A stretch of DNA of 64,000 nucleotides, taken from positions 372,001-436,000 of the forward strand of contig NZ_PDDM01000001.1 in the NCBI RefSeq assembly GCF_002914585.1, read 5' to 3'. The notes beneath the pieces are model-generated. The model did no database searches. It was not told the origin of the DNA and was given only the letters and a program-made list of their open reading frames with translations. The position numbers and the translations under genes are program-made. The stretch is from Pseudanabaena sp. BC1403 (GTDB lineage Bacteria; Cyanobacteriota; Cyanobacteriia; Pseudanabaenales; Pseudanabaenaceae). Below, piece after piece: positions 33,557-42,908 of the stretch (positions are counted from its first letter, which is position 1; every line of letters begins with the position of its first letter).

Positions 33557-35047
33557 TCAAGCAATTTTCAACAGTGCATTTTTAAAATCATCACCTTGCA
33601 AGTCTGCGATTTCATATTGAGTTTCTATTCCCCGAAAGTCTCTTAGAGTATCGGGAACATCGCTAATATCTATCGGCTGCATAAATTCGCTACCAATTAC
33701 AGCGCTTAGTCTTTTACTGTCGTGATAGAAGTATTCTTGCAGTAGGGGAATGATGCGGTGATACCAAGTGAATCGGAGGTCTTCAAGGGTTTCGATATTC
33801 ATGAAGTAACTATGCCCAATTTGGTAATCGCGTCCGATGAGGAGGGTAATGCGTTTGTTGAGTTGGGTGAGTAGGCGATCGCAATGTATGCCATCAATAA
33901 CTATCTCTTTGAGCAGTTCGGGATCGGGTTTGAGTTCAATAAATGTAAACCTACGGCGGAGGGCGATGTCTAGCAGTGCGATCGAGCGATCGCTTGTGTT
34001 CATTGTTCCTAATATATATAGATTTTTCGGTACACCAAATTCTTCTTGTGAGTAAGGCAAGGTAACTTTTAATTCGTTACGCGCTCCTATCCTTTTATCA
34101 TCTTCAATCAGCGTAATTAATTCACCAAAAACTTTAGAAATATTTGCTCTGTTGATTTCGTCAATAATAATCAGATACTTATTATCTGGATCTAATTCTG
34201 CTTGTCTACAAATTCGTTTAAATACTCCATCAACAACCCTATAACTAACTTCTCCTAACTCATCAGTTATAGGTTTAATTCCCTCCACAAATTCTTCATA
34301 AGCAAATGATTGGTGAAATGTAACAAACCTTATATATTTTAATATATCTGCAACAATTCCTGTAGATTCCTTGAGGTTTTGGAGTTGTTCAGATAAATTT
34401 TCTTCAATATACTCTCTACCCAAATCAGTTAAGAACCAATCTCCATCTTTTGTCTTCTCAAATAAATATGGAAGCTGCCTTTTTGAGATTCCATACTTTA
34501 CTGTTTCAACAGAAATATCTGTATGTATTTGCAGCATTGCATGGATCATATTACTCAATTTCTGAGTCTTAGTTGTCTTCCAAAAAGTATCGATCAGATC
34601 ATCTTTAACGAGTTCAGTAACTTTGAATAATTTACCTTTTTTATAATTGACATACATTGCAAATGCGATCGCTTCATGCCATGTTAAACCTTTTACTGAA
34701 TCTTGTCTTCGTTGCTCTGGAGTTATGGGAGATTGTAATTGTTTGGATAAAAACAATTTTGCGAATCGACTAACTGTATAGGTTTTGCCCGTGCCTGGTG
34801 ATCCATAAATTATAGTGTTGTTAGTTCTATTAGTGAGATCTAATAATTTTTTGATAGTTAAAGTTTTTTGTATTGAAGCCTGACGTTTAGCTATATCTTG
34901 AAAACGTTTGGTTTCCAATTTAGAATCAGGAATACTCATCCAATCATCATTTTCGATACTGTCTAACAATTCCTGCTCATCTTTATCTAAATTCATGACG
35001 GTATTACTTTTTTCTGTAGCCATACTATCAAAATCTAAATTTTGCAT
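33557..35047 (-). CDS. McrB-like AAA+ GTPase/ATPase
   Basis: 496 residues. Walker A GSPGTGKT at about 80, Walker [20 protein letters not shown] at about 290, McrB-type sensor motif [21 protein letters not shown] at about 350 (key residues MNTSDRS). Between Walker A and B is a helical insert of about 130 residues rich in a winged-helix-like pattern ([21 protein letters not shown]). There is no room for the N-terminal methylcytosine-recognition domain of E. coli McrB; only about 65 residues precede the AAA module. In the McrBC family this subunit hydrolyses GTP and moves DNA. AGGAAG precedes the ATG. Confidence 0.88.
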   Translation of the reverse strand: MQNLDFDSMATEKSNTVMNLDKDEQELLDSIENDDWMSIPDSKLETKRFQDIAKRQASIQKTLTIKKLLDLTNRTNNTIIYGSPGTGKTYTVSRFAKLFLSKQLQSPITPEQRRQDSVKGLTWHEAIAFAMYVNYKKGKLFKVTELVKDDLIDTFWKTTKTQKLSNMIHAMLQIHTDISVETVKYGISKRQLPYLFEKTKDGDWFLTDLGREYIEENLSEQLQNLKESTGIVADILKYIRFVTFHQSFAYEEFVEGIKPITDELGEVSYRVVDGVFKRICRQAELDPDNKYLIIIDEINRANISKVFGELITLIEDDKRIGARNELKVTLPYSQEEFGVPKNLYILGTMNTSDRSIALLDIALRRRFTFIELKPDPELLKEIVIDGIHCDRLLTQLNKRITLLIGRDYQIGHSYFMNIETLEDLRFTWYHRIIPLLQEYFYHDSKRLSAVIGSEFMQPIDISDVPDTLRDFRGIETQYEIADLQGDDFKNALLKIA

Positions 35048-35082
35048 AATTACTAACTTCCTAAATATCTTTTTGTCGTTTT

Positions 35083-35508
35083 TTAATTGGGAGGATGTAG
35101 ATTCGCAAAAACTAAAACACGTCTCAGATTGACAACGCTTTGTCTGTTTAGAATTAAAGCCTCTATCGTTGCACGTCCGACAGAAGTCTTGCCAATCATC
35201 AACGTTAAGTCCTCATTCCAGCCAAAATGCTCTGCCCAAACTTGCTGACGAGGATGAAATAAACTGACTTGCATTCCAGACTGAGGATCGATTGCCATAG
35301 TTTTCGTATGCTTGTGACTATTACAACCAAAACAACTCCAAGCAAGATTTTCTAAAATAGTTTCGCCACCAGCCTGTCGTGGCTTAATATGTTCAACCGT
35401 AAAACTCTGTGTGCCAATATTTTCAGGGCATCGACAATATTCACAATAGTTATTTGCTCGGATTGCGACAAATCGCCGTATCGCCGTTGGAATTCTTTCA
35501 GACGGCAT
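35083..35508 (-). CDS. HNH endonuclease
   Basis: 141 residues. CEYCRCP and CFGCN are zinc-binding pairs; [12 protein letters not shown] and the [14 protein letters not shown] segment are the HNH motif. Such proteins nick or cleave DNA and occur widely in cyanobacteria behind a small partner gene, as here (11-bp overlap with the gene at 35498-35902). Its place between mcrC and mcrB suggests it was inserted into, or is part of, the restriction operon. Confidence 0.85.
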   Translation of the reverse strand: MPSERIPTAIRRFVAIRANNYCEYCRCPENIGTQSFTVEHIKPRQAGGETILENLAWSCFGCNSHKHTKTMAIDPQSGMQVSLFHPRQQVWAEHFGWNEDLTLMIGKTSVGRATIEALILNRQSVVNLRRVLVFANLHPPN

Positions 35509-35902
35509 GACTGATTCTCATTGGAGAAGAAAATTCTTTGATTAGGCTCAATGGCTCAACTTTTCGGATTTGCGCTAATTGCAAAATCGCCGATGCCCTT
35601 TCAGCATCTTCATTTTCTACACGCGAGACAAAATCCAACAACTCTTGGTGCTCTGACTCAGTGATATCACCACTCTCATTTTGTTCGCGTAAATAATCAA
35701 GCCTAGTTTGCTCATTTGGCAAAAGTCGCCGATCAATAACTCGCAATAACGCCTCTTCAGACTTAGATGCTGGTAGCGTTTGAGCTTGGCTAGTTTCCCT
35801 AAGCAAAGAATTCAACAAATCAATCACTTCACGAAGCGACTCTTCGGGAAGTTGCTCAACTAACTGCATAACTCTTTGGCGATCGCCTTTTGATATTGGC
35901 AT
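35498..35902 (-). CDS. Small acidic protein, partner of HNH endonuclease
   Basis: 134 residues from ATG 35902; AAGGAG lies eight bases upstream, and the gene begins one base after the mcrC stop. Helical and acidic: KGDRQRVMQLVEQLPEESLREV, then NEQTRLDYLREQNESGDITE. I do not know a named family; the pair with HNH recurs in cyanobacteria in my experience, so an antitoxin or immunity role is plausible but unproven. Confidence 0.6.
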   Translation of the reverse strand: MPISKGDRQRVMQLVEQLPEESLREVIDLLNSLLRETSQAQTLPASKSEEALLRVIDRRLLPNEQTRLDYLREQNESGDITESEHQELLDFVSRVENEDAERASAILQLAQIRKVEPLSLIKEFSSPMRISHAV

Positions 35903-35903
35903 T

Positions 35904-37196
35904 TCATACTCCTTGACTATCAGCAAAAAGCCGTTTCAATCTTTCTACTAGCTTATCACGCTCCTCCTGCTTGCTCAAATCACCACAAAGATCAATCGTT
36001 GCTGCCGTAATCTTTCCACCATCGATCGCAAACTCAGCTTCCAGTTCCGACATCCCCACAACTTGCGGATAAATCAGCAACACATGCGAACAATCGTAGC
36101 GTTGAGCATATGCATACATTTGATAAAAATCTGCCTGTGAAACACCCAACTTGCGATCGCCTTCCTTCAGCCGCTTATATTTCGTATCGATAATCAAAGG
36201 GAATTTGACCTTTTGACGAATCACCAAATCGGGCTTCAGTTGAAATACTGGATGTTGATTACTTGTCTTAGCCAAATAGCGCACTGCGCCCATTGACTGT
36301 GACAGCAATTCACAATCCTGTAACTCTGTGGGCAAAATTTCATGGCGATGGCGATCGATAAAGCTGATCACAAACTCCTCAAACAGCTTATTCATATCCA
36401 AAGCAAAGGCAAAAGTCTGGAAATTGCCACTGGATAATTGCAAGCTCTCATTTTCTAGAAATAAACGCGCCAGATTTAAAAGCGGCTCAAAGCGTTGATT
36501 TAAGCGCGTAATTGGAATTAATTGCAAATCTTCAACATTCACCTTTGGCAACAAAGTCACCTCTTCCATCCATTGCTGCAACTCATGCAACATTTGCCGA
36601 TTATGGAAATTGCGAGTTAACTGATACAGCCGCTCTACCACATAGCGCAAAGCCCGATTGAGTTGATTGTCTGCCGTAAATTCATCAAATGTGACCGAGA
36701 ATAAATGCTTGCGTTCAGGACGACGAAACTGTTCGGTTAAGTTCCATTTTCCCTTTAACACAGGCAAAGTATCGCTCACTGATTGATAATTCCGAAATGC
36801 GCCTCTTTGCCACTCCTCCAAGAGACTAATCGCGAATAATCTAGTCAAAATCTCAAACCAATCTAGATCCTGCTGTAATAAAGAAGCCAATGAATATTGC
36901 TTGACATTTAACTGGTTGGTATATTCCAGCATATACAGCAAATTTTGCACCGCTTCCTGATTCTGGACTTCAGGATCGGTTGATCGATACATTTTTGGCA
37001 GAACTTGTACTGTGCGATCGCCTAAACGAAATACTCCCACATATTGCCTCGCCTTTAGCTCCCGTTTGCCATTGTTGATCACAGTTTCCAGTGGGCAATC
37101 TCCGATCACTGTCCCCAAATAGGCGATCGCCTCTTGCTCTTGATCAGTCCAATCAAAGCCACAGCTTAACTCATACTCAAACAATGCTAATTTCAC
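35904..37196 (-). CDS. McrC family protein
   Basis: 430 residues from GTG. N-terminal OB-like part (residues about 20-100, VGVFRLGDRTVQVLPKMYR), helical middle, C-terminal PD-(D/E)xK nuclease with FQLKPDLVIRQ and IIDTKYKRL at about 325-345. In McrBC systems McrC is the nuclease subunit. Here mcrC is first and mcrB last, the reverse of the usual order, with two genes between. The restriction specificity is unknown. Confidence 0.88.
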   Translation of the reverse strand: MKLALFEYELSCGFDWTDQEQEAIAYLGTVIGDCPLETVINNGKRELKARQYVGVFRLGDRTVQVLPKMYRSTDPEVQNQEAVQNLLYMLEYTNQLNVKQYSLASLLQQDLDWFEILTRLFAISLLEEWQRGAFRNYQSVSDTLPVLKGKWNLTEQFRRPERKHLFSVTFDEFTADNQLNRALRYVVERLYQLTRNFHNRQMLHELQQWMEEVTLLPKVNVEDLQLIPITRLNQRFEPLLNLARLFLENESLQLSSGNFQTFAFALDMNKLFEEFVISFIDRHRHEILPTELQDCELLSQSMGAVRYLAKTSNQHPVFQLKPDLVIRQKVKFPLIIDTKYKRLKEGDRKLGVSQADFYQMYAYAQRYDCSHVLLIYPQVVGMSELEAEFAIDGGKITAATIDLCGDLSKQEERDKLVERLKRLFADSQGV

Positions 37197-37276
37197 AAAT
37201 TTTCAGACTGAGTGTTTCTGTAATACAGCCTAGTAGTAAATAGTTGAAATATCTGTAACTGATCTAAAAACTTCGC

Positions 37277-37314
37277 GATCGCGATCTGGCTCATGTCAGG
37301 GCGATCGCCTAAAA
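37277..37314 (+). repeat. 38-bp direct repeat, left copy
   Basis: GATCGCGATCTGGCTCATGT continuing through CAGGGCGATCGCCTAAAA. Identical to 37671-37708 at 37 of 38 positions. The pair brackets the hicB-like gene. Confidence 0.9.
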
Positions 37315-37341
37315 TATTCCTAGACTAAAAAATAAGCATTT

Positions 37342-37653
37342 ATGCCAAAAAAGATTCGAGAACTAAAAAGTATGTTGCTGAAGGCAGGATTTACCAGCGA
37401 ATCGGCAAGAGGAATAAAAACTATACAATACACAATTCTCATTCAATGGTCTGATGAAGATAATTGCTTTGTTGTCTTTTTACCCGAATTTACGAATGTG
37501 ATGCAACCTTGTACCCATGGGAATACTTACCTAGAAGCAGTTCAAAATGCTCAAGAAGTGATTGAACTGCTAGTAGAAACTGCCATAGAAAAAGGCGAAT
37601 CATTGCCCAAACGCCAAAAGTTTCAAGCAATTCCAGTTTTACAAGCTGCATAA
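37342..37653 (+). CDS. HicA-HicB in-frame fusion remnant, HicB-type antitoxin
   Basis: 103 residues. Residues 1-24 (MPKKIRELKSMLLKAGFTSE) look like the start of a HicA mRNA interferase. From about residue 27 (IQYTILIQWSDEDNCFVVFL, PEFTN) it is a HicB antitoxin with the RNase-H-like opening, then NTYLEAVQNAQEVIELLVE and a basic-tailed end. In normal loci hicA precedes hicB. The HicA dsRBD-like remainder with its active-site His is missing, so a deletion seems to have joined the two reading frames, leaving an antitoxin without toxin. Could also be a HicB with a chance N-terminus. Confidence 0.7.
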   Translation: MPKKIRELKSMLLKAGFTSESARGIKTIQYTILIQWSDEDNCFVVFLPEFTNVMQPCTHGNTYLEAVQNAQEVIELLVETAIEKGESLPKRQKFQAIPVLQAA

Positions 37654-37670
37654 ATTTAGAACGATCGCGT

Positions 37671-37708
37671 GATCGCGATCTGGCTCATGTCAGGGCGATC
37701 GGCTAAAA
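37671..37708 (+). repeat. 38-bp direct repeat, right copy
   Basis: Second copy of 37277-37314; differs at one base (CGGC for CGCC). Both copies carry HIP1-like GATCGCGATC. Confidence 0.9.
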
Positions 37709-37828
37709 GAAATTTACAAAATTAAAAATTATGCTCAATTAATTGGCTATTTAGGTTATGATCGGTAACTGTCGCGAATTGTATTAAATTTTTAGACTTT
37801 TACCTCTACATCACCTGATAGAACAGCA

Positions 37829-38134
37829 ATGGCTAAGAAAAGCATGATCGAGCGCGAGAAAAAGCGCACCAAATTAGCTGAAAAGTATGCAGCTAAACTC
37901 GAAGCACTTAAAGAAAAGTTTGCCAGTCCTGAACTGACACAACAACAAAAAGTTGCTGTCCACCGTGAAATCCAACAAATTCCTCGTAATGCCAACCCTA
38001 CTCGCCACCGCAATCGCTGCTGGGCAACTGGTAGACCCCGTGGCTATTACAAAGATTTCGGCTTATGCCGTAACGTTTTGCGTGAGATGGCTCACCAAGG
38101 CTTATTGCCAGGCGTAGTTAAATCTAGCTGGTAA
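37829..38134 (+). CDS. rpsN: 30S ribosomal protein S14
   Basis: 101 residues, the zinc-free long form (no CxxC pairs), with the standard cyanobacterial opening [20 protein letters not shown] and the [21 protein letters not shown] core. Binds 16S rRNA in the head of the small subunit. Followed by a classical intrinsic terminator. Confidence 0.97.
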   Translation: MAKKSMIEREKKRTKLAEKYAAKLEALKEKFASPELTQQQKVAVHREIQQIPRNANPTRHRNRCWATGRPRGYYKDFGLCRNVLREMAHQGLLPGVVKSSW

Positions 38135-38144
38135 TTTTGCCAAC

Positions 38145-38179
38145 AAAAAAGCCGTCACCAACTGGTGACGGCTTTTTTA
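38145..38179 (+). terminator. rpsN: rpsN intrinsic terminator
   Basis: AAAAAAGCCGTCACCA and TGGTGACGGCTTTTTT pair around AC; clear T-run. Confidence 0.93.
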
Positions 38180-38181
38180 TT

Positions 38182-38278
38182 GCGCTTTGCGCTCAAACGA
38201 ACCACAATAAATTTGTTAAAAGTGTTGCTTTGCAACACTTTTAACAAATTTATTGGTTCGGGTTTGAGCGCAAAGCGC
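38182..38278. repeat. 97-bp near-perfect palindrome
   Basis: Outer arms GCGCTTTGCGCTCAAAC and GTTTGAGCGCAAAGCGC, inner arms AATAAATTTGTTAAAAGTGT and its complement around TGCTTTGCA. Lies between convergent rpsN and ppsA, 5 bp from the ppsA stop. Part of the sequence (38255-38284) recurs identically at 49675-49704. Confidence 0.85.
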
Positions 38279-38283
38279 TGTAA

Positions 38284-40716
38284 TTATGCGATCGCTAGCA
38301 TCGTTTTCAGTACAGAATCAGGATTAAGACTGATTGAGTCAATGCCTTGCTCGACAAGGAACTTCGCAAATTCAGGATAATCACTGGGCGCTTGACCACA
38401 GATGCCGATCTTGCGACCGTTTGCCTTGGCTCGTTGAATGATCGTGCGAATCATTGATTTCACAGCTTCGTTGCGCTCGTCGAAGATATGCGCGACTAGA
38501 GACGAGTCACGATCTAAGCCGAGCGTCAACTGCGTGAGATCATTAGAGCCAATCGAGAAGCCATCGAATACCTGCGAGAACTCATCCGCCAAGATGACAT
38601 TACTGGGGATTTCGCACATCACATAGACTTCGAGCCCATTCTCGCCACGCTTCAAGCCATGCTTTGCCATCTCGGCAAGCACCTTGCGACCTTCCTCAGG
38701 CGTGCGACAGAAAGGAATCATCGGAATCACATTGGTCAAGCCCATATCATCACGGACACGCTTCAGGGCTTGGCATTCCAAGCCATAGGCTTCGCGATAT
38801 TTCGGATCGTAGTAGCGCGATGCACCACGCCAGCCGATCATCGGATTTTCTTCTACAGGTTCAAAGGCTCGACCGCCGAGCAGATTGGCATATTCATTGC
38901 TCTTGAAGTCAGACATCCTCACTACGACAGGTTTGGGATAAAATGCGGCTGCGATCGTGCCAACACCGTGGGCAAGTTTATCGACAAAGAAATCTGACTT
39001 GTTTTCATACCTTGCTGTCAATTGCGAAATTTCCCATTTCGCAGCCTTGTCTTCAAGGGTGTCAAAGTTCATCAATGCAAGGGGATGCGCCTTGATGTGA
39101 TTGGCGATGATAAATTCCATTCTCGCCAAGCCCACGCCATCGCAGGGAATCGAAGACAAGCCAAAAGCTTCTTCAGGATTGCCAACATTCATCAAAATCT
39201 TGGTGGAAAGCTTGGGCAAATTATCAAGAGAAGTCTCGACAACTTCAAAGGGAACTAGACCTTCGTAAACCTTGCCTTCTTCGCCTCCAGCGCAGGAAAT
39301 CGTCACTTCTTGCCCTGTCTTGATCACGCCTGTAGCATTGCCACAACCAACGATCGCAGGAATACCCATTTCTCGCGCAATAATCGCCGCATGGCAGGTA
39401 CGTCCACCTTGGTTGGTGACGATCGCACTAGCCTTTTTCATGATTGGTTCCCAGTCAGGGTCGGTCTTGTTAGTGACTAGCACTTGCCCCGCTTGGAAAT
39501 CTTCAATGTGATGCACTTCTAGAATCACATTCGCCTTGCCTTGACCAATCATCTCACCGACAGCACGACCTGTAATCAGGACATCACTGGAACCATTCAG
39601 TTTGTAATTCTTGAGAATGTTGCCAACCTTCTGTGATTGCACTGTTTCAGGACGAGCTTGGACGATGAATAATTCGCCAGTTCTGCCATCTTTTGCCCAT
39701 TCAATATCCATTGGTGAAAGCTTGCCACGTACTTCCGAATAGTGATCTTCGATGATACAAGCCCATTCTGCGAGTTTGAGAATCTCATCGTCGGTAATTG
39801 CAAACTTGACGCGCTCGGAAACTGGAACAGGAATATTTTTGGTCAGCTTACCGCCGCCAATGTCATAGACCATCTTGATTTCCTTTGTGCCAAGGCGTTT
39901 TTCGAGAATCGGACGGAAGCCTTGTTTGAGTGTGGGTTTGAATACAAAATACTCATCGGGATTGACAGCACCCTGCACCACGTTTTCACCTAAACCATAG
40001 GCGGCAGTAATCAGTGCTGCATTTTTAAAGCCTGTTTCGGTGTCAATGGAGAACATTACGCCAGAGGAGGCGAGATCAGAACGCACCATTTTTTGCACAC
40101 CGACGGAGAGAGCGATATCGAAATGGTCAAAGCCATTGATGGTGCGATAGGAAATCGCGCGATCGGTGAATAGTGAGGCAAAGCAGCGATGGCAAGCATC
40201 CACGACTTCGTTAGCGCCATAGACATTGAGATAGGTTTCCTGTTGTCCAGCGAAACTGGCATCGGGCAAATCTTCGGCTGTGGCGCTAGAACGCACGGCA
40301 ACATCGGCTTCTTTACCACAGGACAATTCGCAGTCGCATAGTTTTTGGTAGGACATAGCGATCGCTATTTGCAAATCCTCAGGAAATGGCGTACTGAGAA
40401 CCAAAGCACGAGCCATACGACCGCGATCGCGCAGGTTATTCATATCCTCAATATCAAGATCGGCAAAGAGTTCGCGCAATTTTGTTTCCAAGCCAGCCTT
40501 CTCAATGAAATAACGGAAAGCATAGGCAGTGGTGGCAAATCCATTAGGAACATTCACTCCCTTGGGTTGAAGCTGGCGAATCATTTCCCCCAGCGAAGCA
40601 TTTTTCCCACCCACAAAGGGAATGTCAGCAATTCCCACTTCTTCAAACCAAAGTATTAATGCTTGTTCTTTAGAAACAGTTCTCGATAGTTCTGAGGCAA
40701 AAGTTGAGCTAGTCAT
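38284..40716 (-). CDS. ppsA: Phosphoenolpyruvate synthase
   Basis: 810 residues. N-terminal ATP-grasp domain (VGGKNASLGEMIRQL, SATAEDLPDASFAGQQETYLN), the swivelling phosphohistidine domain with GGRTCHAAIIAREMGIPA (His near residue 445) and a C-terminal PEP/pyruvate-binding barrel (GRAFEPVEENPMIGWRG, GSNDLTQL, CGQAPSDYP). Converts pyruvate and ATP to PEP, AMP and phosphate, the gluconeogenic direction. AGGGAG precedes the ATG. Divergent from the flavodiiron gene. Confidence 0.96.
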   Translation of the reverse strand: MTSSTFASELSRTVSKEQALILWFEEVGIADIPFVGGKNASLGEMIRQLQPKGVNVPNGFATTAYAFRYFIEKAGLETKLRELFADLDIEDMNNLRDRGRMARALVLSTPFPEDLQIAIAMSYQKLCDCELSCGKEADVAVRSSATAEDLPDASFAGQQETYLNVYGANEVVDACHRCFASLFTDRAISYRTINGFDHFDIALSVGVQKMVRSDLASSGVMFSIDTETGFKNAALITAAYGLGENVVQGAVNPDEYFVFKPTLKQGFRPILEKRLGTKEIKMVYDIGGGKLTKNIPVPVSERVKFAITDDEILKLAEWACIIEDHYSEVRGKLSPMDIEWAKDGRTGELFIVQARPETVQSQKVGNILKNYKLNGSSDVLITGRAVGEMIGQGKANVILEVHHIEDFQAGQVLVTNKTDPDWEPIMKKASAIVTNQGGRTCHAAIIAREMGIPAIVGCGNATGVIKTGQEVTISCAGGEEGKVYEGLVPFEVVETSLDNLPKLSTKILMNVGNPEEAFGLSSIPCDGVGLARMEFIIANHIKAHPLALMNFDTLEDKAAKWEISQLTARYENKSDFFVDKLAHGVGTIAAAFYPKPVVVRMSDFKSNEYANLLGGRAFEPVEENPMIGWRGASRYYDPKYREAYGLECQALKRVRDDMGLTNVIPMIPFCRTPEEGRKVLAEMAKHGLKRGENGLEVYVMCEIPSNVILADEFSQVFDGFSIGSNDLTQLTLGLDRDSSLVAHIFDERNEAVKSMIRTIIQRAKANGRKIGICGQAPSDYPEFAKFLVEQGIDSISLNPDSVLKTMLAIA

Positions 40717-41079
40717 AATGATTTAACTCCCTAACCACATTAGTGATTAGATCAATTCAAGAATCAAGATGGGTCAAGGGTGAAGCCTGAAATACCAATT
40801 AAGAAACTAACAACTGACTCATGGGTTAACGCCTAAGATCAAGGCTTTATGCATTGGTATAAATACCTTGAGACCCCTGACATGTCCTAATTATATCTAT
40901 TATGAAAGCACCAAACTTGATCGGTAATACATTTGTTCATCAAGCTTCGCAAAGATTGACATTGTTCAATATTTCTCATTTGCCTGATAAGAACTGTGAA
41001 TCAAATTATGTAGTAGCAGTGATCGCTTGGTCGCTATGATTAAAAATGAGCCTTTTGTAACAGTTGAGAGAATGCGATT
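40717..41079. promoter_or_regulatory. Divergent promoter region ppsA / flavodiiron gene, with small inverted-repeat element
   Basis: 363 bp. Includes a 69-bp stretch bounded by ATACCAAT (40792) and ATTGGTAT (to 40860), the same ends as the ATACCAATT element family. AT-rich tracts around 40895-40920 and 41020-41050 are likely promoter zones, but no definite boxes are claimed. Confidence 0.45.
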
Positions 41080-42792
41080 GTGACTAACACTAAGCCCCGT
41101 GATGTACAAGCAATTTATATTGCTGACGAAACCTTTGCTCTGCGATCGCGTAGTTGGAATCGCTTGCGATTTGAAATTGAATATGCTCTCGAAAAAGGGA
41201 CAACTGCCAACTCCTTCTTAATTCAAGGCAACTTGCTAGCGCTGATTGATCCTCCTGGAGAGACGTTTACAGAGATTTATCTAAACGAACTGCGCAAGCG
41301 CATTAACATTGGCGATATCAGCTATGTGATTCTTGGTCATGTTAACCAGAACCGCATTGAGACATTAAAGGCTTTGCTCGCAATTAATAGTCGCATCACC
41401 TTTATTTGTACTAATCCGGGGGCGATCGCTTTACGTCAAAGCCTAGAGGAAACCTTCGGGAAAAATCTCAAAATTCAAGTTGTACGGGGTGAGGAAACCC
41501 TCGATCTTGGTAAAGGTCACATTCTCAAATTTATTCCCACTTCTACACCGCGTCATCCTGACGAGCTTTGCACATACGACTCGAAAACACAGATTTTATA
41601 TACAGATAAATTTTTTGGGGCACATATCTGTGGAGATCAGGTCTTTGACGAGGGTTGGAGTCATCTATTAGGCGATCGCCGTTATTATTTCGATAGCACG
41701 ATGGCAAACCAAGTCCGCCAAGTTGAGGCAGCCCTCGATAAGCTAACCGATCTGCCTGCGGTGTTTTATGCTCCTGGACATGGGCCAATGTTGCGCTATG
41801 GGTTGCATGAGTTGGTCAATCTCTATCGTCAATGGAGTGAAGCGCAGAAACAGCAAAATATTTCTGTAGCATTGCTGTTTGCTTCGGCCTATGGCAATAC
41901 GACGACGATCGCTAATGCTTTGGCACGAGGCATCACCAAGGCAGGAGTTGCTGTCGAGTTAATTAATTGTGAAACTGCCGAACCTGAAGAGATCAAAATT
42001 GCGATCGAAAAATCGTCTGGTTTCTTAATTGGTTCGCCAACCTTGGGTGGACATTTACCAACACAGGTGCAAACGGCTTTGGGCATAGTTTTGTCTACAG
42101 CGACTAAGAGCTATCAAGCAGGTGTATTTGGCTCCTATGGATGGAGTGGCGAAGCTGTAGATATTATTTCTGGAAAGCTAAAGGATGCTGGCTATACTCT
42201 TGCCTTTGAGCCGATTCGGATTAAGTTCACGCCTACCGAAGCAACTTTACAAGTTTGTGAAGAGACAGGAACTGATTTTGCTCAAGCGCTGAAGAAAGCC
42301 AAAAAAGTTCGGACAACTCTCAATCCCGGAAGTACTGTGGAGCAAGCTGTAGGGCGAATTGTTGGTTCTCTATGTGTACTAACAGTCAAACATGGTGAAA
42401 TCTCAACGGCGATGCTTGCATCTTGGGTATCGCAAGCTTCGTTTAATCCTCCAGGCTTAACGATCGCAGTTGCCAAGGATCGTGCGATCGAGACTTATTT
42501 ATTTGAAGGCGATCGCTTTGTTTTGAATATTCTTGAACAAGGCAAACAACTTCGCAAACACTTTATGAAAAAATTTGCACCTGGGGAAGATCGTTTTACA
42601 GATGTACAAATTGAAGAAACAGAAGGTGGTCTAATTTTGCCAGATGGATTGGCATATTTGCAATGTTGTGTTGCACAACGGATGGAATGTGGCGATCACT
42701 GGATTGTCTATGCGATCGTGGAGAATGGCAAGCTATTGCAATCTAATGGCTTAACGGCAATTCACCACCGCAAAACGGCTAGTAATTATTAA
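41080..42792 (+). CDS. Flavodiiron protein (A-type, Flv1-like)
   Basis: 570 residues from a GTG. Metallo-beta-lactamase-like domain (about 30-250), flavodoxin-like FMN domain (about 260-400, SAYGNTTTIANALARG, GSYGWSGEA), and the cyanobacterial C-terminal flavin-reductase domain (about 420-570). The first diiron ligand motif, normally HxExDH, reads HVNQNR here, losing acidic and His ligands as in Flv1/Flv2-type subunits; the later segment TPRHPDELC..TDKFFGAH also fits Flv1. Such subunits work with Flv3 or Flv4 to reduce O2 with photosynthetic electrons. The partner is not in this window. Confidence 0.88.
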   Translation: MTNTKPRDVQAIYIADETFALRSRSWNRLRFEIEYALEKGTTANSFLIQGNLLALIDPPGETFTEIYLNELRKRINIGDISYVILGHVNQNRIETLKALLAINSRITFICTNPGAIALRQSLEETFGKNLKIQVVRGEETLDLGKGHILKFIPTSTPRHPDELCTYDSKTQILYTDKFFGAHICGDQVFDEGWSHLLGDRRYYFDSTMANQVRQVEAALDKLTDLPAVFYAPGHGPMLRYGLHELVNLYRQWSEAQKQQNISVALLFASAYGNTTTIANALARGITKAGVAVELINCETAEPEEIKIAIEKSSGFLIGSPTLGGHLPTQVQTALGIVLSTATKSYQAGVFGSYGWSGEAVDIISGKLKDAGYTLAFEPIRIKFTPTEATLQVCEETGTDFAQALKKAKKVRTTLNPGSTVEQAVGRIVGSLCVLTVKHGEISTAMLASWVSQASFNPPGLTIAVAKDRAIETYLFEGDRFVLNILEQGKQLRKHFMKKFAPGEDRFTDVQIEETEGGLILPDGLAYLQCCVAQRMECGDHWIVYAIVENGKLLQSNGLTAIHHRKTASNY

Positions 42793-42825
42793 AGAGAAGA
42801 AAGCGCATTGCGGTTTCTTCTCTTT
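42791..42825 (+). terminator. Terminator after flavodiiron gene
   Basis: AAAGAGAAGAAAGCGCA and TGCGGTTTCTTCTCTTT, one mismatch. A second perfect hairpin (GTTTGTTTCCTCGCC/GGCGAGGAAACAAAC around GAA) follows at 42858-42890. Confidence 0.75.
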
Positions 42826-42908
42826 CTCTGGGTGAAACTTTGCGATGTTACTAGTGGGTTTGTTTCCTCGCCGAAGGCGAGGAAACAAACTTCTGCCTGA
42901 AAAGCGAA

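Noticed and set aside
37277-37708. Two 38-bp repeats as a CRISPR array
   Set aside because: Only two copies, 394 bp apart, with a gene between them; no spacers of regular length.
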